DNA of 64,000 nucleotides from Sphingobacterium sp. (GTDB taxonomy: Bacteria > Bacteroidota > Bacteroidia > Sphingobacteriales > Sphingobacteriaceae): NCBI GenBank assembly GCA_031286695.1, contig JAITTY010000011.1:186001-250000 (forward strand), in the 5' to 3' direction. This document shows, piece by piece, positions 10,401-18,523 of this stretch. The position numbers were made by a program, and so were the translations under genes. Under the pieces are notes generated by a model that was not told the origin of the DNA, did no database searches, and was given only the letters and a program-made list of their open reading frames with translations. Each line of letters begins with the position of its first letter. Positions within the stretch are counted from its first letter, which is position 1.

Positions 10401-10814
10401 ATTCCGGTTGATTACTTTCTCCGCAATAGCTTCCGGATACGTAACCACCATTTTAGGTAATTCGGATGTGTGGTTAAGTGAACTTAACGTCTCCGCACGT
10501 TGCAATACATTGGCAGAGTCAGTTTGTGTAAAATCAAACGATTTGCGATAAGACGAAGGAAAAAAAAGAACCTGTTTATCCAGCAGGCTTTCCAGATCAC
10601 TTAAAAAATAAGAAGCGTCTTCATGAGTCGGTAAGATAAAGACCATCGGACGTTCTTGTAAGTTGTAAGAAGATACGGCTATAAATGCATCCGAAGATCC
10701 AATAAGCCCTTTCAGCTGGATCTTGGGGTTTTTGGACTGCATAGCCTTGGTAAGCGACTGGACAGTTTCGCTTTGGCTGTATTTTTCTAATATTTCTTGA
10801 ATTCCCACGAGCAA
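7473..10814 (-). CDS. mfd: Transcription-repair coupling factor
   Basis: Removes RNA polymerase stalled at DNA lesions and recruits UvrA. It has 1113 residues, typical of Mfd. In order it shows a degenerate UvrB-like N-terminal region, the RNA-polymerase-interacting domain (PGDFITHIDHGVGRYGG), a helicase core with Walker A (GDVGFGKTEVAIRAAF), DEEQ box (IIDEEQKFG), TATPIPRTL and GRVGRSNKKAFCY, and the C-terminal TRCF domain. The first codon is TTG at 10814 or GTG at 10808; no ATG fits, so the start is uncertain by two residues. Confidence 0.97.
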   Translation of the reverse strand: MLVGIQEILEKYSQSETVQSLTKAMQSKNPKIQLKGLIGSSDAFIAVSSYNLQERPMVFILPTHEDASYFLSDLESLLDKQVLFFPSSYRKSFDFTQTDSANVLQRAETLSSLNHTSELPKMVVTYPEAIAEKVINRNDLDKNTLEITENTALSIDFINEFLIEYDFERVDFVYEPGQFAIRGGIVDIYSFSNDLPYRIEFFGDDIESIRTFDIESQLSVKKIHKVTIVPNVQAKFLTSQHISLLEYVDQDATIWIKDAQFTLDIVKDGLKKAEKLWAGLTDKQKKDNPEWHNPAYEFTDEKNLNALFFEFPVIEFGKQFFYKSEVSLKFDIHPQPSFNKDFNLLIHNFKENEGQRIQNLIFSDSTKQVERIYTILEDLDKSATFIPIHKALREGFRDDSLKLACYTDHQIFDRYYKYKRKKAYERSQAITLKDLRDLKPGDFITHIDHGVGRYGGLEKVDVNGKSQEMIRLIYADNDLLYVNINSLNRISKYSGKEGTVPKMNKLGTDAWDKLKKTTKKKVKDIARDLIMLYAKRKAQHGNAFSPDSYLQNELEASFIYEDTPDQEKATADVKKDMESPHPMDRLICGDVGFGKTEVAIRAAFKAVADSKQVAVLVPTTILALQHYRTFSERLKGLPCTIDYINRFKTTKQIKDTLARLAEGKIDIIIGTHRLVSKDVKFKDLGLMIIDEEQKFGVTVKEKLKVMRANVDSLTLTATPIPRTLHFSLMGARDLSIISTPPPNRQPVQTELHVFNETLIGEAVSYELDRGGQVFFIHNRVADLPQLGNLIRKLVPGARVGVAHGQLEGDELEDVMLKFINHDFDVLIATTIIEAGLDIPNANTIIINHAHMFGLSDLHQMRGRVGRSNKKAFCYLLSPPLSTLTSEAYKRLSAIEEFSELGSGFNVAMRDLDIRGSGNLLGGEQSGFIAEIGFEMYHKILDEAIQELKEDEFSEVFADEKERKYVSFTQIDTDLEVLIPDEYVTNITERYNLYTELSKLENEQQLAAFEKELEDRFGPIPREVFELFNTLRLQWFGKTIGFEKIAYKKHTLKGYFVNNPKSSYFESDQFGRVLSFVQSHPEISNLKEVKGQLRLALNNVNTIGYALSLLKEML

Positions 10815-10966
10815 AAATTTCGAATAATTGCGAATTTAACGAAATAGTATCAAGTATTGGGTATGAAGTGCTAAGTTTTTTGGTAAAAAAATGGCTGACT
10901 TGCTGGTTAAGAAGGAGATACTTTAAAGCCTTTCAAAAGTAACAGGCAGATTAATCTGTACTGATT

Positions 10967-11098
10967 TTATTGCGCCAGGTAAAAGGTATAGGCAAAAGCG
11001 AGCAACACCAACAATGTGGCCAAGTAAATTAATTTGTATTGCTCGTAAGCTGTAACATGAAAGGATCCAATTTTTACACGGTTTTTACTATTTCTCAT
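10967..11098 (-). CDS. Small single-pass membrane protein, 43 residues
   Basis: The peptide starts MRNSKNRVKIGSFHVTAYEQ, is basic at its N-terminus, and continues into one hydrophobic helix (about 22-41, LIYLATLLVLLAFAYTF) ending in LAQ. Its ATG comes two bases after the stop of the upstream 194-residue gene, so it is almost certainly translated by coupling. I do not recognise a family. The arrangement suggests that it works with the upstream helical protein, which is an inference from the spacing. Confidence 0.65.
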   Translation of the reverse strand: MRNSKNRVKIGSFHVTAYEQYKLIYLATLLVLLAFAYTFYLAQ

Positions 11099-11100
11099 GG

Positions 11101-11685
11101 TTAATTTAGGTCGATATCAATCTTCTGTTCACTAATATAGCTTTTTAGTGTTGTATTACCAAAAGCATCTAGTGTATTTTGAAAATCTTCCCGATAGTCA
11201 AACTGAAAGTCTTCATGAAGTTTACTGAATTTACCTACCGCATGTTTTATTCGGCCTGTAATGTATTTATGCAATTTATGGGCAGCAGACTGGTAGGAGG
11301 AGTCAAAAAGCCTGTCGTAGTCGGCAATGGCACGCTTCAGGATATAACATCTAAATTCTACTTCGCTGTTTTTGTCCTTGGTGACTTTTTCGTGCTCATT
11401 CACTAAACCGCTTGCCTGCTTCACCAGCTTGCTCAACGCAATAAAGTTACTGTGATGTGCTGTGTTGGCGATCTGGCTTAAACCAATATCGAACAATTGC
11501 GCCAGTTGCTGGCGTAGCTTCTCAATACGATCTTCTAAATCATATTCGTTTTCCAGTAATTGGAAATGCAATTGCTTGATCAGCATTTTGTCCTTGCTTA
11601 TCAGGCGTACGAGGAGTTTGTCTTTTTCCTTTTGTGGTAGGTCAAGGACAGCTTTCTTTAGTTCGGCATCTTGATGTAAGGACAT
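11101..11685 (-). CDS. Hypothetical alpha-helical cytoplasmic protein, 194 residues
   Basis: No family recognised. The sequence is highly charged and predicted helical, beginning MSLHQDAELKKAVLDLPQKE, with heptad-like stretches around residues 40-70. It has no signal peptide or membrane helix. I chose the ATG at 11685: a longer frame opens with GTG at 11733, but that codon lies inside the hairpin that ends the preceding transcript. It is directly followed by the 43-residue membrane peptide. Confidence 0.8.
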   Translation of the reverse strand: MSLHQDAELKKAVLDLPQKEKDKLLVRLISKDKMLIKQLHFQLLENEYDLEDRIEKLRQQLAQLFDIGLSQIANTAHHSNFIALSKLVKQASGLVNEHEKVTKDKNSEVEFRCYILKRAIADYDRLFDSSYQSAAHKLHKYITGRIKHAVGKFSKLHEDFQFDYREDFQNTLDAFGNTTLKSYISEQKIDIDLN

Positions 11686-11720
11686 AATCTGTGTTTTAGT
11701 GTAAAAAGAGTTGTTGAGCG

Positions 11721-11751
11721 AAAATTCAGGCACACTGACAGCGCGCCTGAA
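11721..11751 (-). terminator. Hairpin after the SerB/SerA fusion gene
   Basis: The stem TTCAGGC plus further pairs runs 11725-11751 as an imperfect 13-bp palindrome (G-U pairs allowed), followed on the minus strand by TTTT. It sits between the fusion gene and the 194-residue gene. Confidence 0.6.
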
Positions 11752-11821
11752 TAAATTTCTCGTTTCATAAGCCGGAATTTATGTAGGCAATAACTACCCA
11801 CATATTTATCGCCGCTTGCTA

Positions 11822-13114
11822 TTAATACAATATTCTGAACTTAATTGTATTGTCGATCTGTTTGAGTTGTTTCAATAGATCTTTATCATATTCACCTTGT
11901 ATATCGGTTACCGCATAGCCAATGTCACTTTTGGTCATTAGAAATTGGGCAACGATATTGATGTTATTTTGAGCATAGACCTTATTGATCTGAGCCATAA
12001 TTCCGGGAACGTTTTGGTGGATATGCAGCAATCTTGTTACCTGTTTTACTTTTGGTAAAATCAGATTTGGGAAGTTGCGACTTAAATATGTATCACCATT
12101 GTTGATAAAATCGGCCATCCGACGCGGAATAAACTCTGAATTTTTCTTTTTATTTTTCTTATCATCGAAAACGACAATACCTTTAGCATTGCAGATATCT
12201 TTATTGATATGCCCTCTAATATCGCCCAAATATCCGATCGTTTTTAATTTGTCTGCATGTTGGAGTTGCTCATCACTGATATCGATATTGTTCCCCAATA
12301 GAAGCATTCCTACATCCTTCACATATTTTTCTTCAAAGGTATCTTTTGTACGGATTGAAAAGCCGTCTCTTTTTAAGATATGAGCCGCTATTTCTGGTAC
12401 ATCTCCCACGATCAAACAAAGGATACGATTTTTAGGATAGGATATTGCACGAGGCAGATCATTTACATATAAGAACTCATCAAAACTAGGTGTGATGAAG
12501 TCTGCTTTCTCAGTGACACTTTTACGCTGGATATTCTCCGTAAAGGCAAAGAATTTTTCGATTAACCCCGATTCTTTCAGTTGAAAATCTGAATAACCGT
12601 CACCAATACCAAATAGTCTTCCTTCAATATTTAATTGTTTTAATAGCTGCACTTTTCCACCTTCATTTGATAAAGGATTCTCTTCATCAAAACCGATAAT
12701 ATTACCTTCTTCATCAAATCTGAATGTATTGGCATAGATATTTTCAGTCTTGATATGATACGGTGTTACAACAGGCGTAATAAACTCCTTAAAACCTCCC
12801 GAAACAATCCATGCGGTGTCGGCATGCTTCTTAAAGAATTCACGATTTCGGGAAAAAGAGGTTGAAACCTTTTTCTTAAGATGCGAAACAAGTTTATCCA
12901 GATGAGATTTATTGGCATTTAAGAGTTTTACGCGTCCTGCCAAAGCCTCTCGGAAAGATAGTTTACCCTCCATGGCAAGATTGGTGTACCGCTCAATTTC
13001 GTGATAGATAGATTCGCGATCCGGATGATTCTCAAGGGAGATCCGTGCAAGTTCGTCAAGTGCTTCTACTTGTGTAAATGTACTATCAAAATCAATGATG
13101 TAATAGTTTTTCAT
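11822..13114 (-). CDS. Phosphoserine-phosphatase-like HAD enzyme fused to SerA substrate and ACT domains
   Basis: A 430-residue protein. Residues 1-225 form a HAD phosphatase of the SerB type: motif I DFDST (D8, D10), motif II S105 in IVSGGF, motif III K154, motif IV GDGYSD (D172, D176). Residues 230-320 resemble the N-terminal substrate-domain part of D-3-phosphoglycerate dehydrogenase (ADKLKTIGYLG.., CNAKGIVVFDD). Residues 333-430 resemble the SerA C-terminus, with NNGDTYLSRNFP followed by the serine-binding ACT domain (HIHQNVPGIMAQINKVYA). The NAD-binding domain that should lie between these two is missing. Likely role: last step of serine synthesis with built-in serine sensing. Phosphatase assignment is by motifs; regulation is inferred. 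Confidence 0.8.
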   Translation of the reverse strand: MKNYYIIDFDSTFTQVEALDELARISLENHPDRESIYHEIERYTNLAMEGKLSFREALAGRVKLLNANKSHLDKLVSHLKKKVSTSFSRNREFFKKHADTAWIVSGGFKEFITPVVTPYHIKTENIYANTFRFDEEGNIIGFDEENPLSNEGGKVQLLKQLNIEGRLFGIGDGYSDFQLKESGLIEKFFAFTENIQRKSVTEKADFITPSFDEFLYVNDLPRAISYPKNRILCLIVGDVPEIAAHILKRDGFSIRTKDTFEEKYVKDVGMLLLGNNIDISDEQLQHADKLKTIGYLGDIRGHINKDICNAKGIVVFDDKKNKKKNSEFIPRRMADFINNGDTYLSRNFPNLILPKVKQVTRLLHIHQNVPGIMAQINKVYAQNNINIVAQFLMTKSDIGYAVTDIQGEYDKDLLKQLKQIDNTIKFRILY

Positions 13115-13308
13115 TTTATTATTTTTTTATGAAACGATCATGAGTAATAGCGCTGAATGCTGATTTCCGATATCGGTAGGTTTCCGATGGTTTCCTTTAA
13201 AAATAAGCTGATTAAAGGCGGTGAAACTAGCAGCGGAATCGCGCTTTATTTAATGATTGATGTTACTCACGAGAGGTTCAAGGTTCGGTTGTTTGTTATG
13301 TTATAGTT

Positions 13309-14280
13309 TTACTGTTTGTTATACAAATCTGCAATTTCCTTTAGCGTTTGTTCCAAAGGCCGATAACTGTGGTTTAGAAGTTCCTGGATTTTAGCGTTGG
13401 AATACTGCAATTTGGCACTTGAAGCCGCAGCAGTTTCTTTTGTCAATGTTGTATCCGACTTTTTAAATACGGAAAGCATACTGGAAACAGTGGAGGCAAT
13501 TTGGAGTAAGGTCTCAGAAACCTCGATGGTCGGTTCTGGCTTGTTCATTAATACACTAGCTACGCTCAACAGATCCTTGTTGCTTATATTGAGATGATTG
13601 ATGATATAACGTTCAGCGGCAATGTCTTCTCTTTCCATTAATTGAATCATGATCGCCGCAACATCTTCTACGTCAACAACACCAACACTTCCTTTCGGGT
13701 AAAATCGTAGACCTTTATTGATCATCGAAAAAATAGCTCCGGAGCCTTTATCATTTGCTGCTGCGCCTAAAATTACGGAGGGATTCACAATAACTGCATT
13801 TAGACCTTCTGTGATACCGCGCCAAACCTCCATCTCTGCCCGATATTTTGATAACGAATAGTTAGATGTCAATGAATTGTGTTCCCAATGGTCTTTCTCG
13901 GATACCGGCAGGTTGTCTCTATTTGTCCCTAAAGCTGCGATGGAACTTACATGGAGCAGACGAATGCCCTTTTCAAGGCAAAGATTGACCACGTTTGCTG
14001 TTCCTTCCACATTTACGTTAAAGAGTGATTTAGCATCTTTTTTTTGATAAGAAACCAATGCTGCACAATGGAATACTTTGGTGACCCCCTCGAGCGCATC
14101 TTCCAATTCAAAATAATTGTTGATATCAGCGTCGATCCATTGAACCAACGAAGAAGATAACAACGAGGCCGGAATGGTCGATTGAGCTCTTTTGATGGCA
14201 ATGACGTCAATTCCTTGGTCTATCAACTGTCTGATTAGTGTAGACCCTAAAAAACCTGTTCCTCCAGTTATTAATATCAC
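13309..14280 (-). CDS. NAD-dependent epimerase/dehydratase (extended SDR)
   Basis: A 323-residue extended short-chain dehydrogenase. The nucleotide-binding loop TGGTGFLG is at residues 5-12 and the active-site YSLSK (Tyr-x3-Lys) follows the serine-rich strand HVSSIAALG. Relatives act on nucleotide sugars, sterols or dihydroflavonol-like compounds, so the substrate is open. The start is GTG at 14280; no ATG fits the glycine motif. Confidence 0.85.
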   Translation of the reverse strand: MILITGGTGFLGSTLIRQLIDQGIDVIAIKRAQSTIPASLLSSSLVQWIDADINNYFELEDALEGVTKVFHCAALVSYQKKDAKSLFNVNVEGTANVVNLCLEKGIRLLHVSSIAALGTNRDNLPVSEKDHWEHNSLTSNYSLSKYRAEMEVWRGITEGLNAVIVNPSVILGAAANDKGSGAIFSMINKGLRFYPKGSVGVVDVEDVAAIMIQLMEREDIAAERYIINHLNISNKDLLSVASVLMNKPEPTIEVSETLLQIASTVSSMLSVFKKSDTTLTKETAAASSAKLQYSNAKIQELLNHSYRPLEQTLKEIADLYNKQ

Positions 14281-14471
14281 TTGATAAAGATACTGTTAAA
14301 AATAATGTTTTCAAAAGTTAGTTAATAAATGGATATTTGTGTGAATTGCATCCTGAAAAAACCGTCATGCTTTCGCAGGTATCAAACACCATGAAAGCCA
14401 AGGTAGATTCTTTCAGTCGAATTAAAACAGTCGCTTTCAGAACAAAGAGGAGATTTTACAAATTATAGCTT

Positions 14472-15659
14472 ATGTCATCACTGTCCGTATTCTTTAGTCC
14501 GATTTCAATTACAGGTTTTGCTCCTGAGCATGGGTTCTTGAGTTCTCAACTTGGAAACGTTATTTACGCCTATGAAACAGATTTTCCAAGCTGGGAAGTG
14601 GATAAACAGCCTCAATTGGCTATTATCGGTGTAGAAGAAGATCGTGCATCAACGAATAATAATGGAACGAATAAAGCATCGGATGCTGTACGGAAACATC
14701 TCTATGCGCTATATCAGGGCGATTATAAGATGAATATCGTTGATTTAGGAAATATCAAAGCAGGTAATACGATTCAAGATACCTATATCGCTTTAAAATC
14801 TGTCGTGGAGGAACTGGTCAAAGAAAATATTCTTCCGATTATCATTGGCGGTGGACAGGACCTTACCTATGCGCAATATTTGGGGTATCAAAATTTGGAG
14901 CGAAAAATAGAATTAGCGATTATCGACGCACGTTTTGACCTTGATCAGGAAAATGCCGACAATGTGAGCCTAAATTCCCGATCTTATGTGAACCATATTA
15001 TCTTGCATCAGCCAGACTATTTATTCAATTTAAATGCCATAGCCTATCAAACCTACCTCGTCAGTAAAGAGTCTATCAATATGTATGATAAACTATTTTT
15101 TAACGCGACACGATTAGGTATGATTGCTGGTAAAATGGACCAATCTGAGCCTTTGATCCGAGCGGCAGATTTAATTAGTTTTGATATTGGAGCCATTCGG
15201 GCCTCCGAAGCACCGGGAAATGCCAATGCCATGCCGAATGGACTATATGGTGATGAGGCTTGTCAGCTTGCCCGCTATGCAGGGATGTCGGATAAATGCT
15301 CCTCCATTGGTTTTTATGAATTCAATCCAACATTTGATCCAATGGAGCAGACAGCAATGTTAGTCTCCCAAATGATCTGGTGCTTCATTGATGGTTACTA
15401 CAACCGTAAACAAGATACGCCGCTGTACCCCAAATCATCTTATATCATTTACCGCACGACACTGGAAAACGAAGAGCATGAATTGGTCTTTGTGAAAAGT
15501 AAAAAATCAGACCGTTGGTGGATTCAAGTGCCTTATTTTGGGTCCAAATCTGTTAATGAGCGTTATTACCTTGTGCCTTGCCGTTATGAAGATTACCAAT
15601 TGGCTGTTTCAGGTGAAATGCCCGACCTATGGTGGAAGACACACCAAAAGTTACAATAG
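14472..15659 (+). CDS. Arginase-fold (ureohydrolase-like) protein with lost metal ligands
   Basis: The 395-residue protein has the arginase/agmatinase/formimidoylglutamase layout, but the manganese-site motifs are altered. The usual GGxH site reads GGGQD (126-130), DAHxD reads DARFD (152-156), and SxDxDxxDP reads SFDIGAIRASEAP (236-248), keeping only D238. The downstream EFNPTFDP segment is present. Both metal histidines and one aspartate are therefore absent. It may be a non-catalytic homologue; automatic pipelines would probably call it formimidoylglutamase. It lies upstream of rmuC with a weak terminator between. Confidence 0.75.
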   Translation: MSSLSVFFSPISITGFAPEHGFLSSQLGNVIYAYETDFPSWEVDKQPQLAIIGVEEDRASTNNNGTNKASDAVRKHLYALYQGDYKMNIVDLGNIKAGNTIQDTYIALKSVVEELVKENILPIIIGGGQDLTYAQYLGYQNLERKIELAIIDARFDLDQENADNVSLNSRSYVNHIILHQPDYLFNLNAIAYQTYLVSKESINMYDKLFFNATRLGMIAGKMDQSEPLIRAADLISFDIGAIRASEAPGNANAMPNGLYGDEACQLARYAGMSDKCSSIGFYEFNPTFDPMEQTAMLVSQMIWCFIDGYYNRKQDTPLYPKSSYIIYRTTLENEEHELVFVKSKKSDRWWIQVPYFGSKSVNERYYLVPCRYEDYQLAVSGEMPDLWWKTHQKLQ

Positions 15660-15731
15660 TTTACCGCTAAGTGGGACATAGGTATTACGCCTTACCATAA
15701 AGAAGCGTATAATACACCGTGCAAAAAGATA

Positions 15732-15755
15732 ACCGATTGGTTTTATCGGTGTTTT
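15732..15755 (+). terminator. Weak hairpin terminator
   Basis: ACCGAT (15732-15737) pairs with ATCGGT (15745-15750), followed by GTTTTA. Confidence 0.45.
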
Positions 15756-15863
15756 AATAGCGCTAATCCATTAAATTTAGGACGTTATAGGTTTAATTAA
15801 ATGCAATGATGGCAAAACAAACCTGCTCAGGTAAGTATACACCATCTTCAGAAAATACAAATC

Positions 15864-17186
15864 ATGGAAATATTTTTCTTTGCGGGAATCGTTTTGTTAT
15901 TGGTCATTTTGATCGTATTGGTGCTCAAAAAGAATACCGATACCAGTGCTGGTCCTGCGTACAATAAGGAGGTTGAAACACTAAAAATTGAGCTCGCTAG
16001 ATCGCAACAGCGGGAACAAAGTTTGCTGGAAGAACGTCTTATGCTAAAAAATGAATTGGATAAGGAACGGGAGAATCTTCTGGTCGCAGAGCGGTCTTTA
16101 GAAAGTACACGTTCATTTTATGAGGCGCAGCTCGATAAATTTCAGGAACAGAAGAATGAAATTGCTGAGATTAAACGACAATTCAACAATGAGTTTCAGG
16201 TCATCGCCAATAAAATATTGGAAGAGAAGACACAAAAGTTTACAGAGACCAATCATCGTTCACTGGGCTTGATCTTGGATCCATTGAAAGAAAAAATCAA
16301 ATTGTTTGAAGAGAAAGTCGATAAAAATTACAATCAGGAAGCAGCTGAAAGGAATTCTTTAAAAGGGGTTGTCCTCCAGCTAGTCGAACAGAGTCTTAAA
16401 ATTAAAGACGAAGCCAATAGCCTAACCAAGGCATTAAAAGGGGATACCAAAAAGCAGGGCAATTGGGGCGAGGTAATTTTAGAGCGGGTTTTGGAGCGTT
16501 CGGGACTTATGCGCGATCGGGAATTTAGACTGCAGGTCTCTCTGATGGATGCAGAGGGCAGAAGAATGCAGCCCGATGCGATCATCGATCTTCCTGAAGA
16601 TAAACATCTGATTGTGGATTCAAAAGTTTCGCTTATAGCCTATGAACGATGGGTCAATGCTGAGACGGACGAGGACCGTGCAATTTTCGCAAAGCAGCAC
16701 GTACAGTCTGTGGAAAATCACGTGAAAGAGCTTTCCGCAAAAAACTATCACGAGTTATATGGTATAGAGTCGCCAGAATTTGTGTTGCTATTTATGCCAA
16801 TAGAGTCTGCTTTAAGTATGTCTGTGGCCCAAAAACCAGATTTGTTTAGCGAGGCTTGGGATCGCAAAGTTGTCATCGTCAGTCCTTCTACATTATTGGC
16901 AACCCTTCGTACCATAGCAAGTATCTGGAAACAGGAACGTCAGACCAGGAATGTAATTGAAATAGCGAAAGAAGCGGGGAGCCTTTACGATAAATTTGTG
17001 AGCTTTCTGAATGATATGGAACAGGTGCAAAACCAGTTGGAACGCGCATTAAAAAGCCATGAAGATGCAACTAAAAAGCTTTCTACAGGAGCTGGTAATG
17101 TGATTGGAAAAGTGGAGAAATTAAAACGTTTAGGGGCTAAAGCAAATAAACAGATCGATTCCAAATTTTTGGATGAGGAAGATTAA
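15864..17186 (+). CDS. rmuC: DNA recombination protein RmuC
   Basis: The 440-residue protein has an N-terminal membrane helix (about 3-22), a long coiled coil (about 30-120), and the RmuC nuclease-like domain with GNWGEVILERVLERSGL and the DAIIDLPEDKHLIVDSKVS segment containing the PD-(D/E)xK-like core. The family limits inversions at short inverted repeats and takes part in DNA repair. A strong terminator follows directly. Confidence 0.93.
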   Translation: MEIFFFAGIVLLLVILIVLVLKKNTDTSAGPAYNKEVETLKIELARSQQREQSLLEERLMLKNELDKERENLLVAERSLESTRSFYEAQLDKFQEQKNEIAEIKRQFNNEFQVIANKILEEKTQKFTETNHRSLGLILDPLKEKIKLFEEKVDKNYNQEAAERNSLKGVVLQLVEQSLKIKDEANSLTKALKGDTKKQGNWGEVILERVLERSGLMRDREFRLQVSLMDAEGRRMQPDAIIDLPEDKHLIVDSKVSLIAYERWVNAETDEDRAIFAKQHVQSVENHVKELSAKNYHELYGIESPEFVLLFMPIESALSMSVAQKPDLFSEAWDRKVVIVSPSTLLATLRTIASIWKQERQTRNVIEIAKEAGSLYDKFVSFLNDMEQVQNQLERALKSHEDATKKLSTGAGNVIGKVEKLKRLGAKANKQIDSKFLDEED

Positions 17187-17189
17187 TAA

Positions 17190-17226
17190 AAACGGGCTTG
17201 CCGAAAGGGAAGCCCGTTTATAATTT
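17190..17226 (+). terminator. Rho-independent terminator after rmuC
   Basis: AAACGGGCTT (17190-17199) pairs perfectly with AAGCCCGTTT (17210-17219), followed by ATAATTTTT. Confidence 0.85.
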
Positions 17227-17276
17227 TTAGCTGTGAAATGCAAAACCTGCTCTGCTAACTTATGCTAGCGATTCTA

Positions 17277-18353
17277 CTAAAGTTCTTTCATTCGCTTATT
17301 GATGGAAACATCAACATACGTATCCTTTAAACGATCGACAGCTTCTTTTTGAACAGTGACATTGGTGTCTGATTCGTAATCATGAATGGTCCTTTGGTTT
17401 TGGACTTCGTTGTCATAAGGATCCTTTCCTGCCAGCAGTTTGACAATTACAGGTAAACATTCCAGAAAGACAAAAAGCAGCGCAATAAAAAATACAGCAT
17501 TTGCATTCGACTCGTTGACGTTGCCATTGGCATCATATCTGAGGTTGCCTAGGGCCGAGTTGCGGTCTGCAAAACCAGCGACATTCACAGCGCTATCCAG
17601 TGAAGCGTTCGATAAGACCTTTTGATCCAATATACCTTCAAATTTTTGTTTCTGGCGTATCGCGTTTTGCTGGGTCGTTATTTTACTTCGCAATGTATCC
17701 AAATAGCCCTCTTTTTTCTTCAGTTCTTCTTCTTTCATTTTGGCATAGGGGCCATAACCCATGACACCAGATGTTTCAGTTGTTTTGTTCCCGAATATCT
17801 CGTAATTCAATTTTGTACGGTCATTTTTAATACTGGCTTCCAATGAATCACGTTCTACTGTAATCGATTTTAAAAGTGAAACCTCATTGGCATATTTTTT
17901 ATTGAAAGTACTGTTGAGTGTGTCAATTTTAGCGCGTTGATCTGCAAGAAAACGTACACGAAGGTTTTCTCGAATCTCTTTATCGAAGATTTTTAGCTCC
18001 AACGGTCGAGAGATAACTAGGCCAATCAAAATTGCCAATAGAATTCGAGGAAGAGCCTGCAGAAGCTGCATAAGGCCACTTTTGGATTTATTTATACTGA
18101 GTACAATATAGCGATCCATATTGAATATCGCTAAACCCCAAATGATGCCAAATACAATGGCCAAAAGCCAGTCAAATGCTCCACCACTAAACACGAAATA
18201 CATGGCATAGCCACCCGAGAGGCTGGCAAACAATCCCGTAAAAAAAATAGTAGCACCTATGGCTGTGTACTTACTATGTTCTTCCGGATATTTTTCAAGA
18301 GTTTCTTGATGTACCCCCGCACATCTCCAAAAGAAACGGTTAATATCGCTCAT
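17277..18353 (-). CDS. DUF4407 membrane protein
   Basis: The 358-residue protein begins MSDINRFFWRCAGVHQETL and has two N-terminal hydrophobic helices in tandem, a third helix near LPRILLAILIGLVIS, a long charged coiled-coil-like middle region, and a fourth helix (AVFFIALLFVFLECLPVIVKL). This matches DUF4407. Function is unknown; family members are inner-membrane proteins with a large loop. The frame opens six codons earlier with TTG at 18371, but the ATG at 18353 is the better start. Confidence 0.85.
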   Translation of the reverse strand: MSDINRFFWRCAGVHQETLEKYPEEHSKYTAIGATIFFTGLFASLSGGYAMYFVFSGGAFDWLLAIVFGIIWGLAIFNMDRYIVLSINKSKSGLMQLLQALPRILLAILIGLVISRPLELKIFDKEIRENLRVRFLADQRAKIDTLNSTFNKKYANEVSLLKSITVERDSLEASIKNDRTKLNYEIFGNKTTETSGVMGYGPYAKMKEEELKKKEGYLDTLRSKITTQQNAIRQKQKFEGILDQKVLSNASLDSAVNVAGFADRNSALGNLRYDANGNVNESNANAVFFIALLFVFLECLPVIVKLLAGKDPYDNEVQNQRTIHDYESDTNVTVQKEAVDRLKDTYVDVSINKRMKEL

Positions 18354-18523
18354 TAAAATATTTTTATCCAAATTGACAGATTATTTTTAACAAGGTTTAC
18401 GAATAAGTTTTTGTTTTACAATAGGATGACGGTTTTTCGACTCCAATACCTCACCCTAAGTGGCGCCTATGCTTTTGCCTAATTTTATTATCTTTGGGAA
18501 AAAATCAGGAATAATCAGATAAT

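Noticed and set aside
13115..13308. Possible tRNA or T-box in the gap upstream of the SerB/SerA fusion
   Set aside because: No acceptor stem, no TTCGA-type loop and no T-box sequence could be found.
16523..16531. ATTTAGACT, the reverse of the iron operator half-site, inside rmuC
   Set aside because: A single half-site inside a coding region with no promoter nearby.
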